This document shows, piece after piece, positions 1 through 9,780 of a DNA stretch of 64,000 bases. The notes below the pieces were generated by a model, which was given only the letters and a program-made list of their open reading frames with translations, was not told the DNA's origin and made no database searches. Each line of letters opens with the position of its first letter. Position 1 is the stretch's first letter. The position numbers and the translations under genes were made by a program. Source of the stretch: Nonlabens antarcticus (GTDB taxonomy: Bacteria; Bacteroidota; Bacteroidia; Flavobacteriales; Flavobacteriaceae); NCBI RefSeq assembly GCF_015356755.1, contig NZ_JADFCO010000063.1, forward strand, positions 62,001 through 126,000, written 5' to 3'.

Positions 1-1
1 A

Positions 2-3000
2 GATATTGAAGACCAAATTACCTATCCACTTACTACTTCGCTTCTGGGTATTCCTGGTGTAAAGACCATTCGTAGTTCCTCTATGTTTGGGTTTTCCAGT
101 ATCTATATCATCTTTGAAGAAGATATTGAATTCTATTGGTCACGTAGTCGGATTTTAGAGAAACTAAATTCACTGCCAGCCAACCTATTACCAGATGGCG
201 TAAATCCATCTTTAGGACCCGATGCCACAGGTTTAGGTCAAATATATTGGTACACGTTAGAAGGGCGTGATGAAAAAGGAAATGTAACTGGAGGCTGGGA
301 TTTGCAGGAGCTGCGTAGTATTCAAGATTACTATGTAAAATACGGATTGTCCTCGGCAAGTGGTGTTTCAGAAGTTGCCTCTATTGGCGGTTATGTTCAG
401 GAATACCAAGTTGATGTTGACCCTGAAAAAATGCGCCAATACAGTATTAGTTTAAGCGATGTTGTAAAAGCAGTAAAGGAAAGCAACCAAGATATTGGCG
501 CGCAGACACTGGAAATAAATCAAGCAGAATATTTAGTTCGTGGTTTGGGTTATGTAAAATCTGTGGCTGATATTGAAAATGCAGTAGTTACTTCAGAAAA
601 TTTTACTTCTATACGAATCAAGGATATCGCAAAAGTAAATTTAGGACCACAGACCAGACGCGGTATTCTTGATAAGGAAGGTGCCGAAGTTGTGGGTGGT
701 GTCGTTGTGGCTCGTTACGGTGCAAACCCAATGGAAGTCATTAATAACGTCAAAGATCAAATAGCTGAACTTTCAACAGGACTACCAAGCAAAGTTTTAG
801 CTGACGGTCGCACTTCACAGGTAACTATTGTCCCATTTTATGACCGAACAGAACTCATTCAAGAAACACTTCATACGCTTAATGAAGCTCTTACACTTGA
901 AATCTTAATTACCATTTTGGTCATCATCGTGATGGTGTTCAACCTGCGCGCATCTATTCTTATTTCAGGATTATTACCTGTTGCCGTATTAATGGTATTT
1001 ATTGCGATGAAACTATTCAATGTAGATGCAAATATTGTTGCCTTATCAGGTATTGCTATAGCCATTGGTACAATGGTGGATGTAGGCGTCATACTTGCCG
1101 AAAATATGATTCGGCATTTGGAAGATGAAAAATTACGCTTTAAAGAAAGTGGAATAGAATACACAACAAATGAAATTGTCTATAATGCTACTGCTGAGGT
1201 TTCAGGAGCTATTTTAACAGCTGTACTCACAACTATTATAAGCTTCATACCAGTATTTACATTGATAGGTGCTGAAGGCAAACTATTTAGACCACTGGCA
1301 TTTACTAAAACAATGGCACTTTCTGCGGCCTTGGTTATTGCTCTTTTCTTGATACCACCATTTGCCGCATTCTTGTTTAGGAAAACGAATATTAGAGAAC
1401 GTTCTAAATATATTCTCAACGGTTTGCTTATTATTCTTGGCATCACTGCCATTGTTTACGGCTATTGGTTAGGGCTTATCTTAATAGCTTATGGCGTTGT
1501 TGCGCTCTTGAGCGTAAGAGATATTATAACAACTAAAAGAGCTAATTTATTTCACATAATTATTTCCTGCATTGCTATTGTGTTCTTGCTTGCTGAATAT
1601 TGGCGACCGCTCGGTTTTGATCGGAGCATCTTAATGAACTTGATTTTTGTAGCGATTATCTGTTTTGGGTTACTGGGTGTGTTTTCAATTTTCCAAAGGT
1701 ATTATGACAATATATTACGCTGGGCACTTCAAAACCGACTACTGTTTTTAATCATTCCAACAACGGTGTTTATTTTAGGAGTGGTTATAATGCGAAATAC
1801 TGGTAAAGAATTTATGCCATCGCTCAACGAAGGTTCATTTCTTTTAATGCCTACTTCTTTACCACATTCTGGTGTAGAAGAAAATAAGCGTGTACTGCAA
1901 CAACTCGATATGGCGGTTGCCACGATTCCAGAAATAGAAACAGTAGTAGGAAAATCAGGTCGAACAGAATCCGCGCTCGACCCTGCACCACTATCGATGT
2001 ATGAAAATATGATTCAGTATAAATCTGAATATATGCGGAATGAATCTGGAGAGCGCCAACGTTATAAAATGAATGATGACGGATTGTTTGTATTGAAAAA
2101 TGAAAAATTCATCATCAACCCAAATAACGAAATCAGTGACGATGCAAACTACGAAGCATCTCAGCTTAAAACAAACGCAACTAATGAAGATTTAATTCCA
2201 GATGATGATGGGGAATACTACCGTAACTGGAGACCAGAAATAGTCAGTCCTGATGATATTTGGAATGAAATAGTTAAGGTCACTAAATTCCCTGGAGTTA
2301 CCTCTGCACCGAAACTACAACCTATCGAGACAAGATTGGTAATGCTTCAAACTGGAATGCGAGCACCGATGGGCATCAAAGTGAAAGGGCCTGATTTAAA
2401 AACCATTGAAGCTTTTGGTTTGCAATTGGAAGGTCTTTTGAAACAAGCCGAAGGTGTAAAAGAACAAGCTGTTTTTGCAGACCGTATTGTAGGTAAACCC
2501 TATTTGTTAATTGATATTAAAAGAGAGCAATTGGCGCGGTACGGAATTTCAATTATGGATGTTCAAGAAGTACTTCAAGTCGCCGTTGGTGGTATGCCAC
2601 TTACCCAAACAGTAGAAGGTCGCGAGCGTTATGGGGTTCGTGTTCGCTACCCAAGAGAGTTGCGTGGCAACCCAGAAGACCTTAAAAAGATTTATGTACC
2701 TGTGGAAAAAGGAAGTCCTGTTCCTTTAGGCGAGTTGGTGGATATTCGCTATGAACAAGGACCGCAAGTAATTAAAAGTGAAGACACCTTCCTTGTGGGG
2801 TATGTACTTTTTGATAAGCTAGATGGTTTTGCCGAGGTAGATGTGGTTGAAAATGCGCAGGCTTTGTTTAAAAAGAAAATTGAGGCTGGCGAGTTGATCG
2901 TTCCTAAAGGAATCAGTTACAAATTTACAGGTACCTACGAAAATCAATTACGGGCAGAGAAAACACTTTCTGTTGTAGTGCCGCTCGCACTTGTAATCAT

Positions 3001-3544
3001 TTTCTTGATTCTATATTTCCAGTTCAAATCAGTCAGCACATCGCTTATGGTATTTTCAGGAATTACTATAGCCTTTGCTGGTGGTTTCATTATGATTTGG
3101 TTATACGGCCAAGATTGGTTCTTCAATTTTAATCTTTTCGGGGAAAATATGCGAGACCTGTTCAATATGAAAACCATTAATTTAAGTGTGGCGGTTTGGG
3201 TAGGCTTTATTGCACTTTTCGGCATTGCTACAGATGATGGCGTGGTAATGGCAACCTATCTCACACAGTCCTTCGATAGAGAAAATCCAACGGACAAAAA
3301 GGGAATTCGACAGGCAACGCTTGAAGCTGCCGGCAAGAGAATACGCCCTTGTTTAATGACAACGGTAACTACCATTCTGGCACTATTACCCATCCTCACA
3401 TCCACAGGAAAAGGAAGTGATATAATGATACCTATGGCAATCCCAATTTTTGGTGGAATGATTATCGATATTACCTCTTATTTCTTATTACCAGTGCTAT
3501 TTAGCTGGAAGAAAGAATATCAATTAAAACGAGCTACAAAATGA
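2..3544 (+). CDS. cusA: Copper/silver efflux RND permease CusA/CzcA-like (5' end outside window)
   Basis: This is the inner-membrane proton-driven pump of a tripartite heavy-metal efflux system that exports Cu+/Ag+ from periplasm or cytoplasm through an adaptor and TolC channel. The reading frame is open from base 2, before the first Met at 83, so the N-terminus lies upstream of the window. The product shows the HME-RND layout: porter domain, a membrane block with the GIAIAIGTMVDVGV segment, a second porter half, and a closing membrane block with the IATDDGVVMATY segment. Met-rich stretches (DPAPLSMYENM, VMLQTGMRAPMG) fit a Cu+/Ag+ pump. An extra hydrophobic stretch before the second half makes it longer than E. 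coli CusA. It overlaps the next gene by 4 bp (ATGA), so the two are translationally coupled. Copper rather than zinc specificity is inferred mainly from the neighbours. Confidence 0.93.
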   Translation, partial: DIEDQITYPLTTSLLGIPGVKTIRSSSMFGFSSIYIIFEEDIEFYWSRSRILEKLNSLPANLLPDGVNPSLGPDATGLGQIYWYTLEGRDEKGNVTGGWDLQELRSIQDYYVKYGLSSASGVSEVASIGGYVQEYQVDVDPEKMRQYSISLSDVVKAVKESNQDIGAQTLEINQAEYLVRGLGYVKSVADIENAVVTSENFTSIRIKDIAKVNLGPQTRRGILDKEGAEVVGGVVVARYGANPMEVINNVKDQIAELSTGLPSKVLADGRTSQVTIVPFYDRTELIQETLHTLNEALTLEILITILVIIVMVFNLRASILISGLLPVAVLMVFIAMKLFNVDANIVALSGIAIAIGTMVDVGVILAENMIRHLEDEKLRFKESGIEYTTNEIVYNATAEVSGAILTAVLTTIISFIPVFTLIGAEGKLFRPLAFTKTMALSAALVIALFLIPPFAAFLFRKTNIRERSKYILNGLLIILGITAIVYGYWLGLILIAYGVVALLSVRDIITTKRANLFHIIISCIAIVFLLAEYWRPLGFDRSILMNLIFVAIICFGLLGVFSIFQRYYDNILRWALQNRLLFLIIPTTVFILGVVIMRNTGKEFMPSLNEGSFLLMPTSLPHSGVEENKRVLQQLDMAVATIPEIETVVGKSGRTESALDPAPLSMYENMIQYKSEYMRNESGERQRYKMNDDGLFVLKNEKFIINPNNEISDDANYEASQLKTNATNEDLIPDDDGEYYRNWRPEIVSPDDIWNEIVKVTKFPGVTSAPKLQPIETRLVMLQTGMRAPMGIKVKGPDLKTIEAFGLQLEGLLKQAEGVKEQAVFADRIVGKPYLLIDIKREQLARYGISIMDVQEVLQVAVGGMPLTQTVEGRERYGVRVRYPRELRGNPEDLKKIYVPVEKGSPVPLGELVDIRYEQGPQVIKSEDTFLVGYVLFDKLDGFAEVDVVENAQALFKKKIEAGELIVPKGISYKFTGTYENQLRAEKTLSVVVPLALVIIFLILYFQFKSVSTSLMVFSGITIAFAGGFIMIWLYGQDWFFNFNLFGENMRDLFNMKTINLSVAVWVGFIALFGIATDDGVVMATYLTQSFDRENPTDKKGIRQATLEAAGKRIRPCLMTTVTTILALLPILTSTGKGSDIMIPMAIPIFGGMIIDITSYFLLPVLFSWKKEYQLKRATK

Positions 3545-4758
3545 GATATATAATTTTAATAGGACTTGTTTTTTTCGCTTTCGCGGAAGTAAATGCACAA
3601 GATTTAGCTTCCTATATTCAGGAAGCTGAAAAGAACAATCCTGAAATTCAGGCTTTTGAACTGCGCTATAATATAGCTGAAGAAAAGGTAAATGAAGTTG
3701 ACTGGTTACCAAATACAGAGATTGGCGTAGGCTACTTTATAAGTGAACCAGAAACCCGAACAGGGGCGCAACGTGCACGTTTTTCAGTAAAGCAAATGTT
3801 GCCTTGGTTTGGAACCATATCAGCAAGGGAAAACTATACTTCATCAATGGCCGAAGCCCAATTTGTTGATATAGCGATTGCAAAAAGAAAACTTTCGTTA
3901 TCAGTATCCCAATCCTATTATAAACTCTATGCCATAAGTGCAAAACAGGGTATTCTGGATGAGAATATAGAACTTCTGGAAACCTATGAACGCCTTGCAT
4001 TAACCTCTGTAGAAGTGGGAAAGGCATCAGCGGTTGATGTACTTCGCCTTCAGATAAGACAGAACGAGTTGATTCAGCAGAAAGAAGTGCTGGAACAAGA
4101 TTATTTGGCGGAGCAAGCGCTCTTTAATAATCTTTTGAATCGTGATGAAAATATTGCCGTAGAGGTCGTAAAGCAGATGATAATTCCCGAAGAAGATGTG
4201 TTTATTTTGACTGACAATCTACAGCTTAACCCAGAACTTATTAAATACGATAAATTATATGAATCTATCGAAGAAGCCGAATTATTAAACCAAAAAGAGA
4301 GTGCGCCCAATATCGGTTTTGGTTTGGACTATGTGCCTGTATCAGAACGTCCAGATATGAATTTTTCCGATAATGGTAAAGACATTGTGATGCCTATGGT
4401 TTCTATTTCAATTCCCATTTTCAATAATAAATATAAGTCAGTGACAAAGCAAAATGAATTGAAACAATTGGAAATAAAATCACAGAAAGAAGAGAGGCTC
4501 AATAACCTTGAAACACGTCTTGCACAAGCTATTTATAATAGAAATACAATGAGAATTAAGTTTAATGTACAAACAGACAATTTAAAGCAGGCGAATGACG
4601 CCGAAGAAATTCTCATTAAGAATTACGAAACCGGAACTATAGATTTTAACGATGTGCTCGATGTACAAGAATTGCAGTTAAGGTTTCAAATCAATTTAAT
4701 CGAATCTAATAGAGGGTATTATACAGAATATGCCATCATAAATTATTTGACAAAATGA
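3541..4758 (+). CDS. TolC-family outer membrane efflux protein (CusC-like)
   Basis: This 405-residue protein is the outer-membrane channel of the tripartite metal pump encoded around it. A signal peptide ends near residue 20 (AFAEVNAQ) and is followed by two long alpha-helical/coiled repeats typical of the OEP family. It is slightly shorter than E. coli CusC, which is normal for Bacteroidetes. It sits between cusA and the multicopper oxidase gene with 4-bp ATGA overlaps on both sides, so it is one operon. The signal-peptide codons include a one-mismatch copy of the host palindrome (3576-3589). No lipobox was seen. Confidence 0.88.
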   Translation: MRYIILIGLVFFAFAEVNAQDLASYIQEAEKNNPEIQAFELRYNIAEEKVNEVDWLPNTEIGVGYFISEPETRTGAQRARFSVKQMLPWFGTISARENYTSSMAEAQFVDIAIAKRKLSLSVSQSYYKLYAISAKQGILDENIELLETYERLALTSVEVGKASAVDVLRLQIRQNELIQQKEVLEQDYLAEQALFNNLLNRDENIAVEVVKQMIIPEEDVFILTDNLQLNPELIKYDKLYESIEEAELLNQKESAPNIGFGLDYVPVSERPDMNFSDNGKDIVMPMVSISIPIFNNKYKSVTKQNELKQLEIKSQKEERLNNLETRLAQAIYNRNTMRIKFNVQTDNLKQANDAEEILIKNYETGTIDFNDVLDVQELQLRFQINLIESNRGYYTEYAIINYLTK

Positions 4759-7124
4759 AAACAATAAAAATTATTACGCTATTACTTTTCACAACTTCAA
4801 TTTTTGCCCAAGTAGGCACAAACGGAAATGATAGAAAGGAAGATGGGCGACCTGTTAAGGAGTATAACCTTACCATTGAGGAAAACGAAATGACACTTGG
4901 AGGTGTTACTGCCAATGCAATGACCATCAATGGAGGTATCCCTGGGCCTGTTTTGGAATTTAATGAAGGAGACCTTGCTATAATCAACGTAACCAATAAA
5001 ATGGATGAAGAAACTTCAGTGCATTGGCACGGATTGATACTTCCCAATTTTTACGACGGGGTTCCATATTTAACTACCCCACCGATTGAGCCAGGAACAA
5101 CCTTCCAATACAGGATTCCAATCAACCAATCGGGAACATATTGGTACCATTCCCACACAATGCTACAAGAACAAAAAGGTGTTTATGGGTCTATTATCAT
5201 TCATCCAAAAGAGAAAACCTTGGAATATGATAAAGATTTAGTCGTGGTATTATCAGATTGGACCAATGAAAAACCAATGAATGTATTACGAAACCTTAAA
5301 AGAGGTAACGAGTGGTATCAAGTTAAAAAAGGCACAGCAGTGCCATTAAGTAGGGTCATTTCAGAAGGTGCCTTTGGTGCTCAACTTAAATTTTGGAGAG
5401 ACCGTATGGAAGGGGCTGATATTGCAGACATTTATTATCCCGCATTTTTGTCCAACGGTAAAAAACTGGCAGAGTATCCAGAATTTACGGCTGGCGAAAA
5501 AGTAAGGCTTCGCTTCATTAACGCATCGGCTTCTACCTATTATTGGATGGACTTTGGCGGAGGTAACCCAATGTTGGTTTCCAGTGATGGTGTTGACGTG
5601 CAACCCGTTTCCAAAAGCAGATTTCTCTTTGGCATAGCCGAAACGTATGATGTAATTGTAACTATTCCAGAAGGAACTATTGAAATTACCGCAACCGCTC
5701 AAGATGGTTCAGGTCATACCTCTATACAGTTAGGTAATGGCACTCTTTACCCAGCCAAAAGAATTGATAGACCTGATAAGGTAGCGATGATGAAGCAAAT
5801 GGCTAAAATGGATATGAAAATGGGAGCACCTGCAATGGTTGGAAACAAGAAGAAGAATACACCCGAAGTTTTAATGCAGAAGTACGGAATGAAGATGAAT
5901 ATGAAGGACGGCGAGATGAAAATGGGGAACGATAAGATGTCGATGAAAGATGGCAAAATGAATGACCAAATGGATATGAAGATGGATGATACAATGGGAA
6001 TGAAAAAAGACTCGATGTCAATGAGCCATAATGGAGCATCAAATAAAATGGAAGGTCATATGCACAATATGCCAATGATGCAGAAGGATTCTACTTCTTT
6101 TGATTATGAGGAGCGAAAGACATACTTCAACTATGATTTTTTAGAGGCAAAAGAAAAAACTGAATTTAAGGCAGATTTACCAGTAAATGAAGTGTTGCTT
6201 AACCTAACAGGTAATATGAATCGCTATGTATGGAGTATGAATGGGGTTCCATTATCAGAAACCGATAAGATAAATATAAAAGGAGGCGAGGTAACCAGAA
6301 TTACATTAAATAACCTGACTATGATGCACCATCCAATGCACTTGCACGGTCATTACTTCAGGGTCATCAATGAAAAAGGAGAACGTTCCCCATTAAAGCA
6401 TACCGTGAACGTACCACCAATGCAGAAAGTTATTATTGAATTTTATAACGAAGAGTATGGCGATTGGTTCTTTCATTGTCACGTATTGTACCATATGATG
6501 GGTGGTATGGCAAGAGTGTTTAGTTACGATACCCCAAGGGATGATAGAATGAAAGATTATCCAGTTCAGAAACTTATCGATGAGACAGACCATTATTATT
6601 CGTGGGGATTGGCTCGTGCAGGTTCAAACTTTAATGAACTCTTTTTAACGTCGAGCAATATCCGAAATGAATTTGGTTTGAGAACAGAGTTCGATTACGA
6701 CCAAAATCTTGAAGCCGAAATAAGTTATAATAGGTATCTGAACGATTGGGTACGTGTTTATGCAGGAGTAAATACCGAAACGTCAACACCAGATTCTTAC
6801 GATACATTTAATACCGTAGGATTGGTTGGTGTAAAGTATTTTACGCCTTATAGATTTAATGTAGATGTGAGTATGGACCATCAGCTACGCCCAAGAATAC
6901 GTTTGGACAGAGAATTATTGATTTTTCCAAGAATTTTTTTGGAAGGCGAATACGAATACAGAGCAGATTTTGGATGGGTCAATGATTTAGAGAATAATAA
7001 ATCATTTGAAAGCGAAACACAATGGTTGGTAGGGGTTGCATACATTCTTTCGCGCAATTTTTCAATCCAAGCTAACTACAATAACCGATATGGATTGGGT
7101 GGTGGACTATTAGCAAGATTTTAA
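4755..7124 (+). CDS. Multicopper oxidase (CopA-type) with Met-rich insert and C-terminal CopB-like barrel region
   Basis: This 789-residue exported protein probably oxidises periplasmic Cu+ to Cu2+. After a signal peptide (residues 1-19) come the cupredoxin domains with copper ligands HWHG (H90, H92), WYHSH (H132, H134), HPMHLHGH near residue 527 and HCHVLYHMMGGM near residue 575, a complete set for type 1, 2 and 3 copper. Residues about 345-440 form a very Met/Lys/Asp-rich insert (repeated MKM, MKDG, DKMSMK) that resembles copper-binding loops of PcoA/CueO. The last ~180 residues, after the oxidase fold should have ended, look like alternating amphipathic beta strands ending in aromatic F (LARF), as in an outer-membrane barrel of CopB type. 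The gene overlaps the TolC gene by 4 bp. The barrel assignment is inference from pattern; the oxidase assignment is firm. Confidence 0.9.
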   Translation: MKTIKIITLLLFTTSIFAQVGTNGNDRKEDGRPVKEYNLTIEENEMTLGGVTANAMTINGGIPGPVLEFNEGDLAIINVTNKMDEETSVHWHGLILPNFYDGVPYLTTPPIEPGTTFQYRIPINQSGTYWYHSHTMLQEQKGVYGSIIIHPKEKTLEYDKDLVVVLSDWTNEKPMNVLRNLKRGNEWYQVKKGTAVPLSRVISEGAFGAQLKFWRDRMEGADIADIYYPAFLSNGKKLAEYPEFTAGEKVRLRFINASASTYYWMDFGGGNPMLVSSDGVDVQPVSKSRFLFGIAETYDVIVTIPEGTIEITATAQDGSGHTSIQLGNGTLYPAKRIDRPDKVAMMKQMAKMDMKMGAPAMVGNKKKNTPEVLMQKYGMKMNMKDGEMKMGNDKMSMKDGKMNDQMDMKMDDTMGMKKDSMSMSHNGASNKMEGHMHNMPMMQKDSTSFDYEERKTYFNYDFLEAKEKTEFKADLPVNEVLLNLTGNMNRYVWSMNGVPLSETDKINIKGGEVTRITLNNLTMMHHPMHLHGHYFRVINEKGERSPLKHTVNVPPMQKVIIEFYNEEYGDWFFHCHVLYHMMGGMARVFSYDTPRDDRMKDYPVQKLIDETDHYYSWGLARAGSNFNELFLTSSNIRNEFGLRTEFDYDQNLEAEISYNRYLNDWVRVYAGVNTETSTPDSYDTFNTVGLVGVKYFTPYRFNVDVSMDHQLRPRIRLDRELLIFPRIFLEGEYEYRADFGWVNDLENNKSFESETQWLVGVAYILSRNFSIQANYNNRYGLGGGLLARF

Positions 7125-7143
7125 ACAACTAAAAATTAAAAAG

Positions 7144-7530
7144 ATGAACTATTATTTTAATAAAACAATCAATGGAACCTTCGAAGAGGTCATCGAGAAA
7201 GTGACACAAGGATTAAAGGAAGAAGGTTTTGGAATCCTTACAGAAATTGATGTAACAGAAACACTAAAGAAAAAACTGGATATAGACTTTAAAAAGTATA
7301 GGATACTCGGAGCTTGTAATCCGCCCTATGCACATAAAGCTTTGCAAGCAGAAGATAAAATTGGAACGATGTTGCCCTGCAATGTCATAGTACAGGAAAT
7401 CGAAGCAGGTATCATTGAAGTTGCGGCCGTAAACCCAATGGCATCAATGCAAGCTGTAAAAAATGAAAAATTGAATGAGGTAGCCAGCGAAATAACTGCA
7501 ATGTTGGAAAACGTCATTGAAAAATTATAA
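7144..7530 (+). CDS. DUF302 domain protein
   Basis: This 128-residue cytosolic protein matches the DUF302 family: it begins MNYYFNKTINGTFEEV and contains the family-typical CNPPYAHKAL and LPCNVIVQE segments. DUF302 proteins have no established reaction and are often found beside metal and redox genes. It lies 19 bp after the multicopper oxidase, in the same direction, so it is probably co-transcribed. The Cys of CNPP and of LPCN could bind metal, but that is inference. Confidence 0.85.
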   Translation: MNYYFNKTINGTFEEVIEKVTQGLKEEGFGILTEIDVTETLKKKLDIDFKKYRILGACNPPYAHKALQAEDKIGTMLPCNVIVQEIEAGIIEVAAVNPMASMQAVKNEKLNEVASEITAMLENVIEKL

Positions 7531-7587
7531 GACACTATAAAAAGGCAGTAATAATAATTAATAAACACAAACTTAAATTAAAACAAA

Positions 7588-8190
7588 ATGAGCAAATTAA
7601 AATCAACATTAGGTATAGTTGCGATAGCATTCATAACCTTAACAGTAATGTCTTGTAAAGACAACAGCAAAGAACAAAATAGCACGGATGGAGACCATTC
7701 ACAAATGAACCACGATAACAGTGATGGTCATCACGACGGCGAAAAGAAGGAAATGGCAATGAGTGGAGATAGTAATGCGCAAGCGGTATTAAATGACTAT
7801 TTCAACTTAAAGAATGCGTTGGTGGGAGATGATAATGGCAAAGCCAAAGAACTTGGGGCAACCCTCGCAACATCCTTAGGAAATTTTGACGCCTCACAAT
7901 ATACCGATACCCAGCAATCGGAATTAAAGGATATTGTTGAGGATGCAGTTGAACACGCAGAACACATTTCAGAAAGTGATATAGCACACCAGCGCGAACA
8001 TTTTAAAGTTTTAAGTAAAGATGTAATAGATATGGTAGCTATAACAGGAGCAGAGATGAAGCTTTACGAGCAGTTTTGCCCTATGTATGATGGCGGTACA
8101 GCTTGGCTAAGTACTAAAGAGGAAGTGCGCAATCCATACTATGGTAGTCAAATGTTAAAATGCGGCAAAGTACAACGTGAAATTAACTAA
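7588..8190 (+). CDS. DUF3347 domain lipoprotein
   Basis: This 200-residue protein has an N-terminal signal ending in a lipobox (VMSCKD, Cys near 23), a His/Met/Asp-rich linker ([18 protein letters not shown]) and a DUF3347 domain that ends with the family signature [11 protein letters not shown]...[14 protein letters not shown]. It is probably a periplasmic copper-binding lipoprotein. The conserved Cys/Met/His positions are plausible ligands, but the role is inferred from context. Closely related domains occur at 8667-9227 and at the C-terminus of the CusB adaptor at 13336-15138. The stop codon is immediately followed by the start of the next gene. Confidence 0.85.
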   Translation: MSKLKSTLGIVAIAFITLTVMSCKDNSKEQNSTDGDHSQMNHDNSDGHHDGEKKEMAMSGDSNAQAVLNDYFNLKNALVGDDNGKAKELGATLATSLGNFDASQYTDTQQSELKDIVEDAVEHAEHISESDIAHQREHFKVLSKDVIDMVAITGAEMKLYEQFCPMYDGGTAWLSTKEEVRNPYYGSQMLKCGKVQREIN

Positions 8191-8643
8191 ATGAAAATTG
8201 TAAAGATTATAGCAATAATACTGCTGGTAGCGTTCGTGGGAATTCAATTTATTCCCACTACACGCAATCAAAGTGATACTGTACCGTCAACTGATTTTAT
8301 GCTGGTCAATAATGTACCAGAAACTATTCAAAAAAAGTTACAGGTATCCTGCTATGATTGCCACAGCAATAATACTCAATACCCTTGGTATAATAAGATT
8401 CAACCTGTTGCTTGGTTTTTGGAAGACCATATTAAAGAAGGCAAAGCTGAACTTAATTTCAACGAATGGGATTCATTATCCAGCCGAAGAAAAGCAAGTA
8501 AGTTAAGGTCTATTATCAAGCAGATTGAAAATGGCGAAATGCCTTTGGATTCTTACACTTTGATACATAGTGAGGCAACATTTACAGAAGCTGAAGCAGA
8601 AGAGTTAATCAATTTTATCACACAATTAAAAGATAGTTTATAA
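8191..8643 (+). CDS. Haem-binding domain protein (single CxxCH)
   Basis: This 150-residue protein has an N-terminal membrane/signal helix (residues 1-20) and one c-type haem motif (CYDCHSN, about residues 54-58) followed by [20 protein letters not shown], typical of the Haem_bd family of Bacteroidetes. It is probably a periplasmic monohaem cytochrome-like protein, possibly linked to redox handling of copper. It starts directly after the stop of the upstream DUF3347 gene, so the two are tightly coupled. Confidence 0.85.
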   Translation: MKIVKIIAIILLVAFVGIQFIPTTRNQSDTVPSTDFMLVNNVPETIQKKLQVSCYDCHSNNTQYPWYNKIQPVAWFLEDHIKEGKAELNFNEWDSLSSRRKASKLRSIIKQIENGEMPLDSYTLIHSEATFTEAEAEELINFITQLKDSL

Positions 8644-8666
8644 ACAATAATTTAAAAGTAATTAAA

Positions 8667-9227
8667 ATGAAAAATTTAAAAATGAGTATTGCAGCAATGC
8701 TATTGTTAGCAGTTTCTTTTACCAATGCACAGGAAAAAGAAAAAATGAACCACGATCACGGAGATATGAAAATGGACCATAGCAAAATGATGAATAAAAA
8801 TAGTGACGCAAAAGCAGAAGCTATTTTAAGTGATTACTTTAATTTAAAAGATGCTTTAGTTGCGGACGATACAAAAAAGGCAGCACAAGCAGGAACAAAA
8901 TTGGTAGCCTCTCTTAAAGCATTTGATATGGGTAGTTATACAAAAGAACAACAAAAAGAGCTTGCTGATATCATAGAAGATGCTACCGAGCACGCAGAAC
9001 ATATTTCTGAAAGTGCCATAGACCACCAACGCGAGCATTTTAAAACGTTAAGTAAGGATATTACTGATATGGTAGCTATTACGGGTACAAAAAGCACGTT
9101 ATACGAGCAATTTTGCCCAATGTATGATAAAGGTAGTGCTTGGTTAAGTACAAGTAACGAAGTTAGGAACCCGTATTACGGAAGCAAAATGCTTAAATGT
9201 GGAAAAGTTCAAAAAACTATTCAATAG
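8667..9227 (+). CDS. DUF3347 domain periplasmic protein
   Basis: This 186-residue paralogue of the 7588-8190 product has a cleavable signal (FTNAQ, about residue 21), a His/Met-rich N-terminus ([16 protein letters not shown]) and a DUF3347 domain with the same YEQFCPMYD...[14 protein letters not shown] end. It is not a lipoprotein, unlike its paralogue. It is probably a soluble periplasmic copper-binding protein, by inference. It is the last gene before a ~400-bp non-coding block. Confidence 0.85.
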   Translation: MKNLKMSIAAMLLLAVSFTNAQEKEKMNHDHGDMKMDHSKMMNKNSDAKAEAILSDYFNLKDALVADDTKKAAQAGTKLVASLKAFDMGSYTKEQQKELADIIEDATEHAEHISESAIDHQREHFKTLSKDITDMVAITGTKSTLYEQFCPMYDKGSAWLSTSNEVRNPYYGSKMLKCGKVQKTIQ

Positions 9228-9630
9228 ATAGCCTTTTGTATAAAAATATTTTCAATGTTCTGGTTTATTAGTTAACAGAAGGTTGTAAAATGATAAAGAT
9301 ATCCGAATAGTTTTTAAGTCCTGTCCTGGGAAGGAAAACAATGTTGATGGTTAGTGTTAGTTCCTTCCCTAGTCAGGCACAATTAATTTTGAAAAGAAAA
9401 GTTGATTTGGTTAATAGCAGCCTGCACAAGGGAGAGAGAATATATCCCTAAAATAATAACATCTCTCTTCCTATGTCAGGCAATTAAAAATTTATGATGA
9501 AGAGAAGTTTAGTGAAGAGTACTTGATTGTGAGGGGTAAACATTTGGTTGGTTTATTGGTTAATAAAGGTTGCCTCTCATTTTCAAGTATTATTTAAAGG
9601 ATTTTGCATATAAAAAAGGAAGATATAACA
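9228..9630. repeat. Non-coding block with repeated hairpins
   Basis: No convincing gene is present in these 403 bp. Two similar imperfect inverted repeats are visible: 9321-9378 (arms CCTG-N4-GGGAAGGAA and its complement) and 9420-9481 (same arm layout, CCTG start and CAGG end). A third, weaker one spans about 9521-9588 (ACTTGA...TCAAGT). Each lies near a copy of a motif resembling GGTTTATTNGTTAAYA (9261, about 9406 and 9548). The sequence after the first two hairpins, CAGGCA followed by an A-rich stretch, is also similar. The block could be a structured RNA, a riboswitch-like leader for the following genes, or decayed repeats. Confidence 0.5.
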
Positions 9631-9765
9631 ATGAAAGAGTGTTGCAAAGACGGGTGTCAAAATACAACTGAAAAGTCTGTAGTTAGAAAATGGTTCAATT
9701 ACATAATATATACCATACTAATCTTAATAGTTGGTGGTGCTTTGGCGCTTCAATTATTTAGTTAA
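9631..9765 (+). CDS. Small 44-residue Cys-rich single-pass membrane protein
   Basis: This short reading frame starts at an ATG preceded by AGGAAG spacing and encodes 44 residues: MKECCKDGCQ at the N-terminus, then a basic/aromatic linker and one hydrophobic helix (about residues 23-43) ending at a TAA stop. The CCxxxC head facing one side of the membrane could bind Cu+ or another soft metal. It lies 15 bp before the ion-channel gene on the same strand. No family name is claimed. Confidence 0.55.
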   Translation: MKECCKDGCQNTTEKSVVRKWFNYIIYTILILIVGGALALQLFS

Positions 9766-9780
9766 GGAAATAAATTGAAA

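Noticed and set aside
5361-6075. Minus-strand frames opposite the multicopper oxidase
   Set aside because: They mirror the Met/Asp-rich insert and copper motifs of the real gene; low-complexity Ser/Phe/Ile composition.
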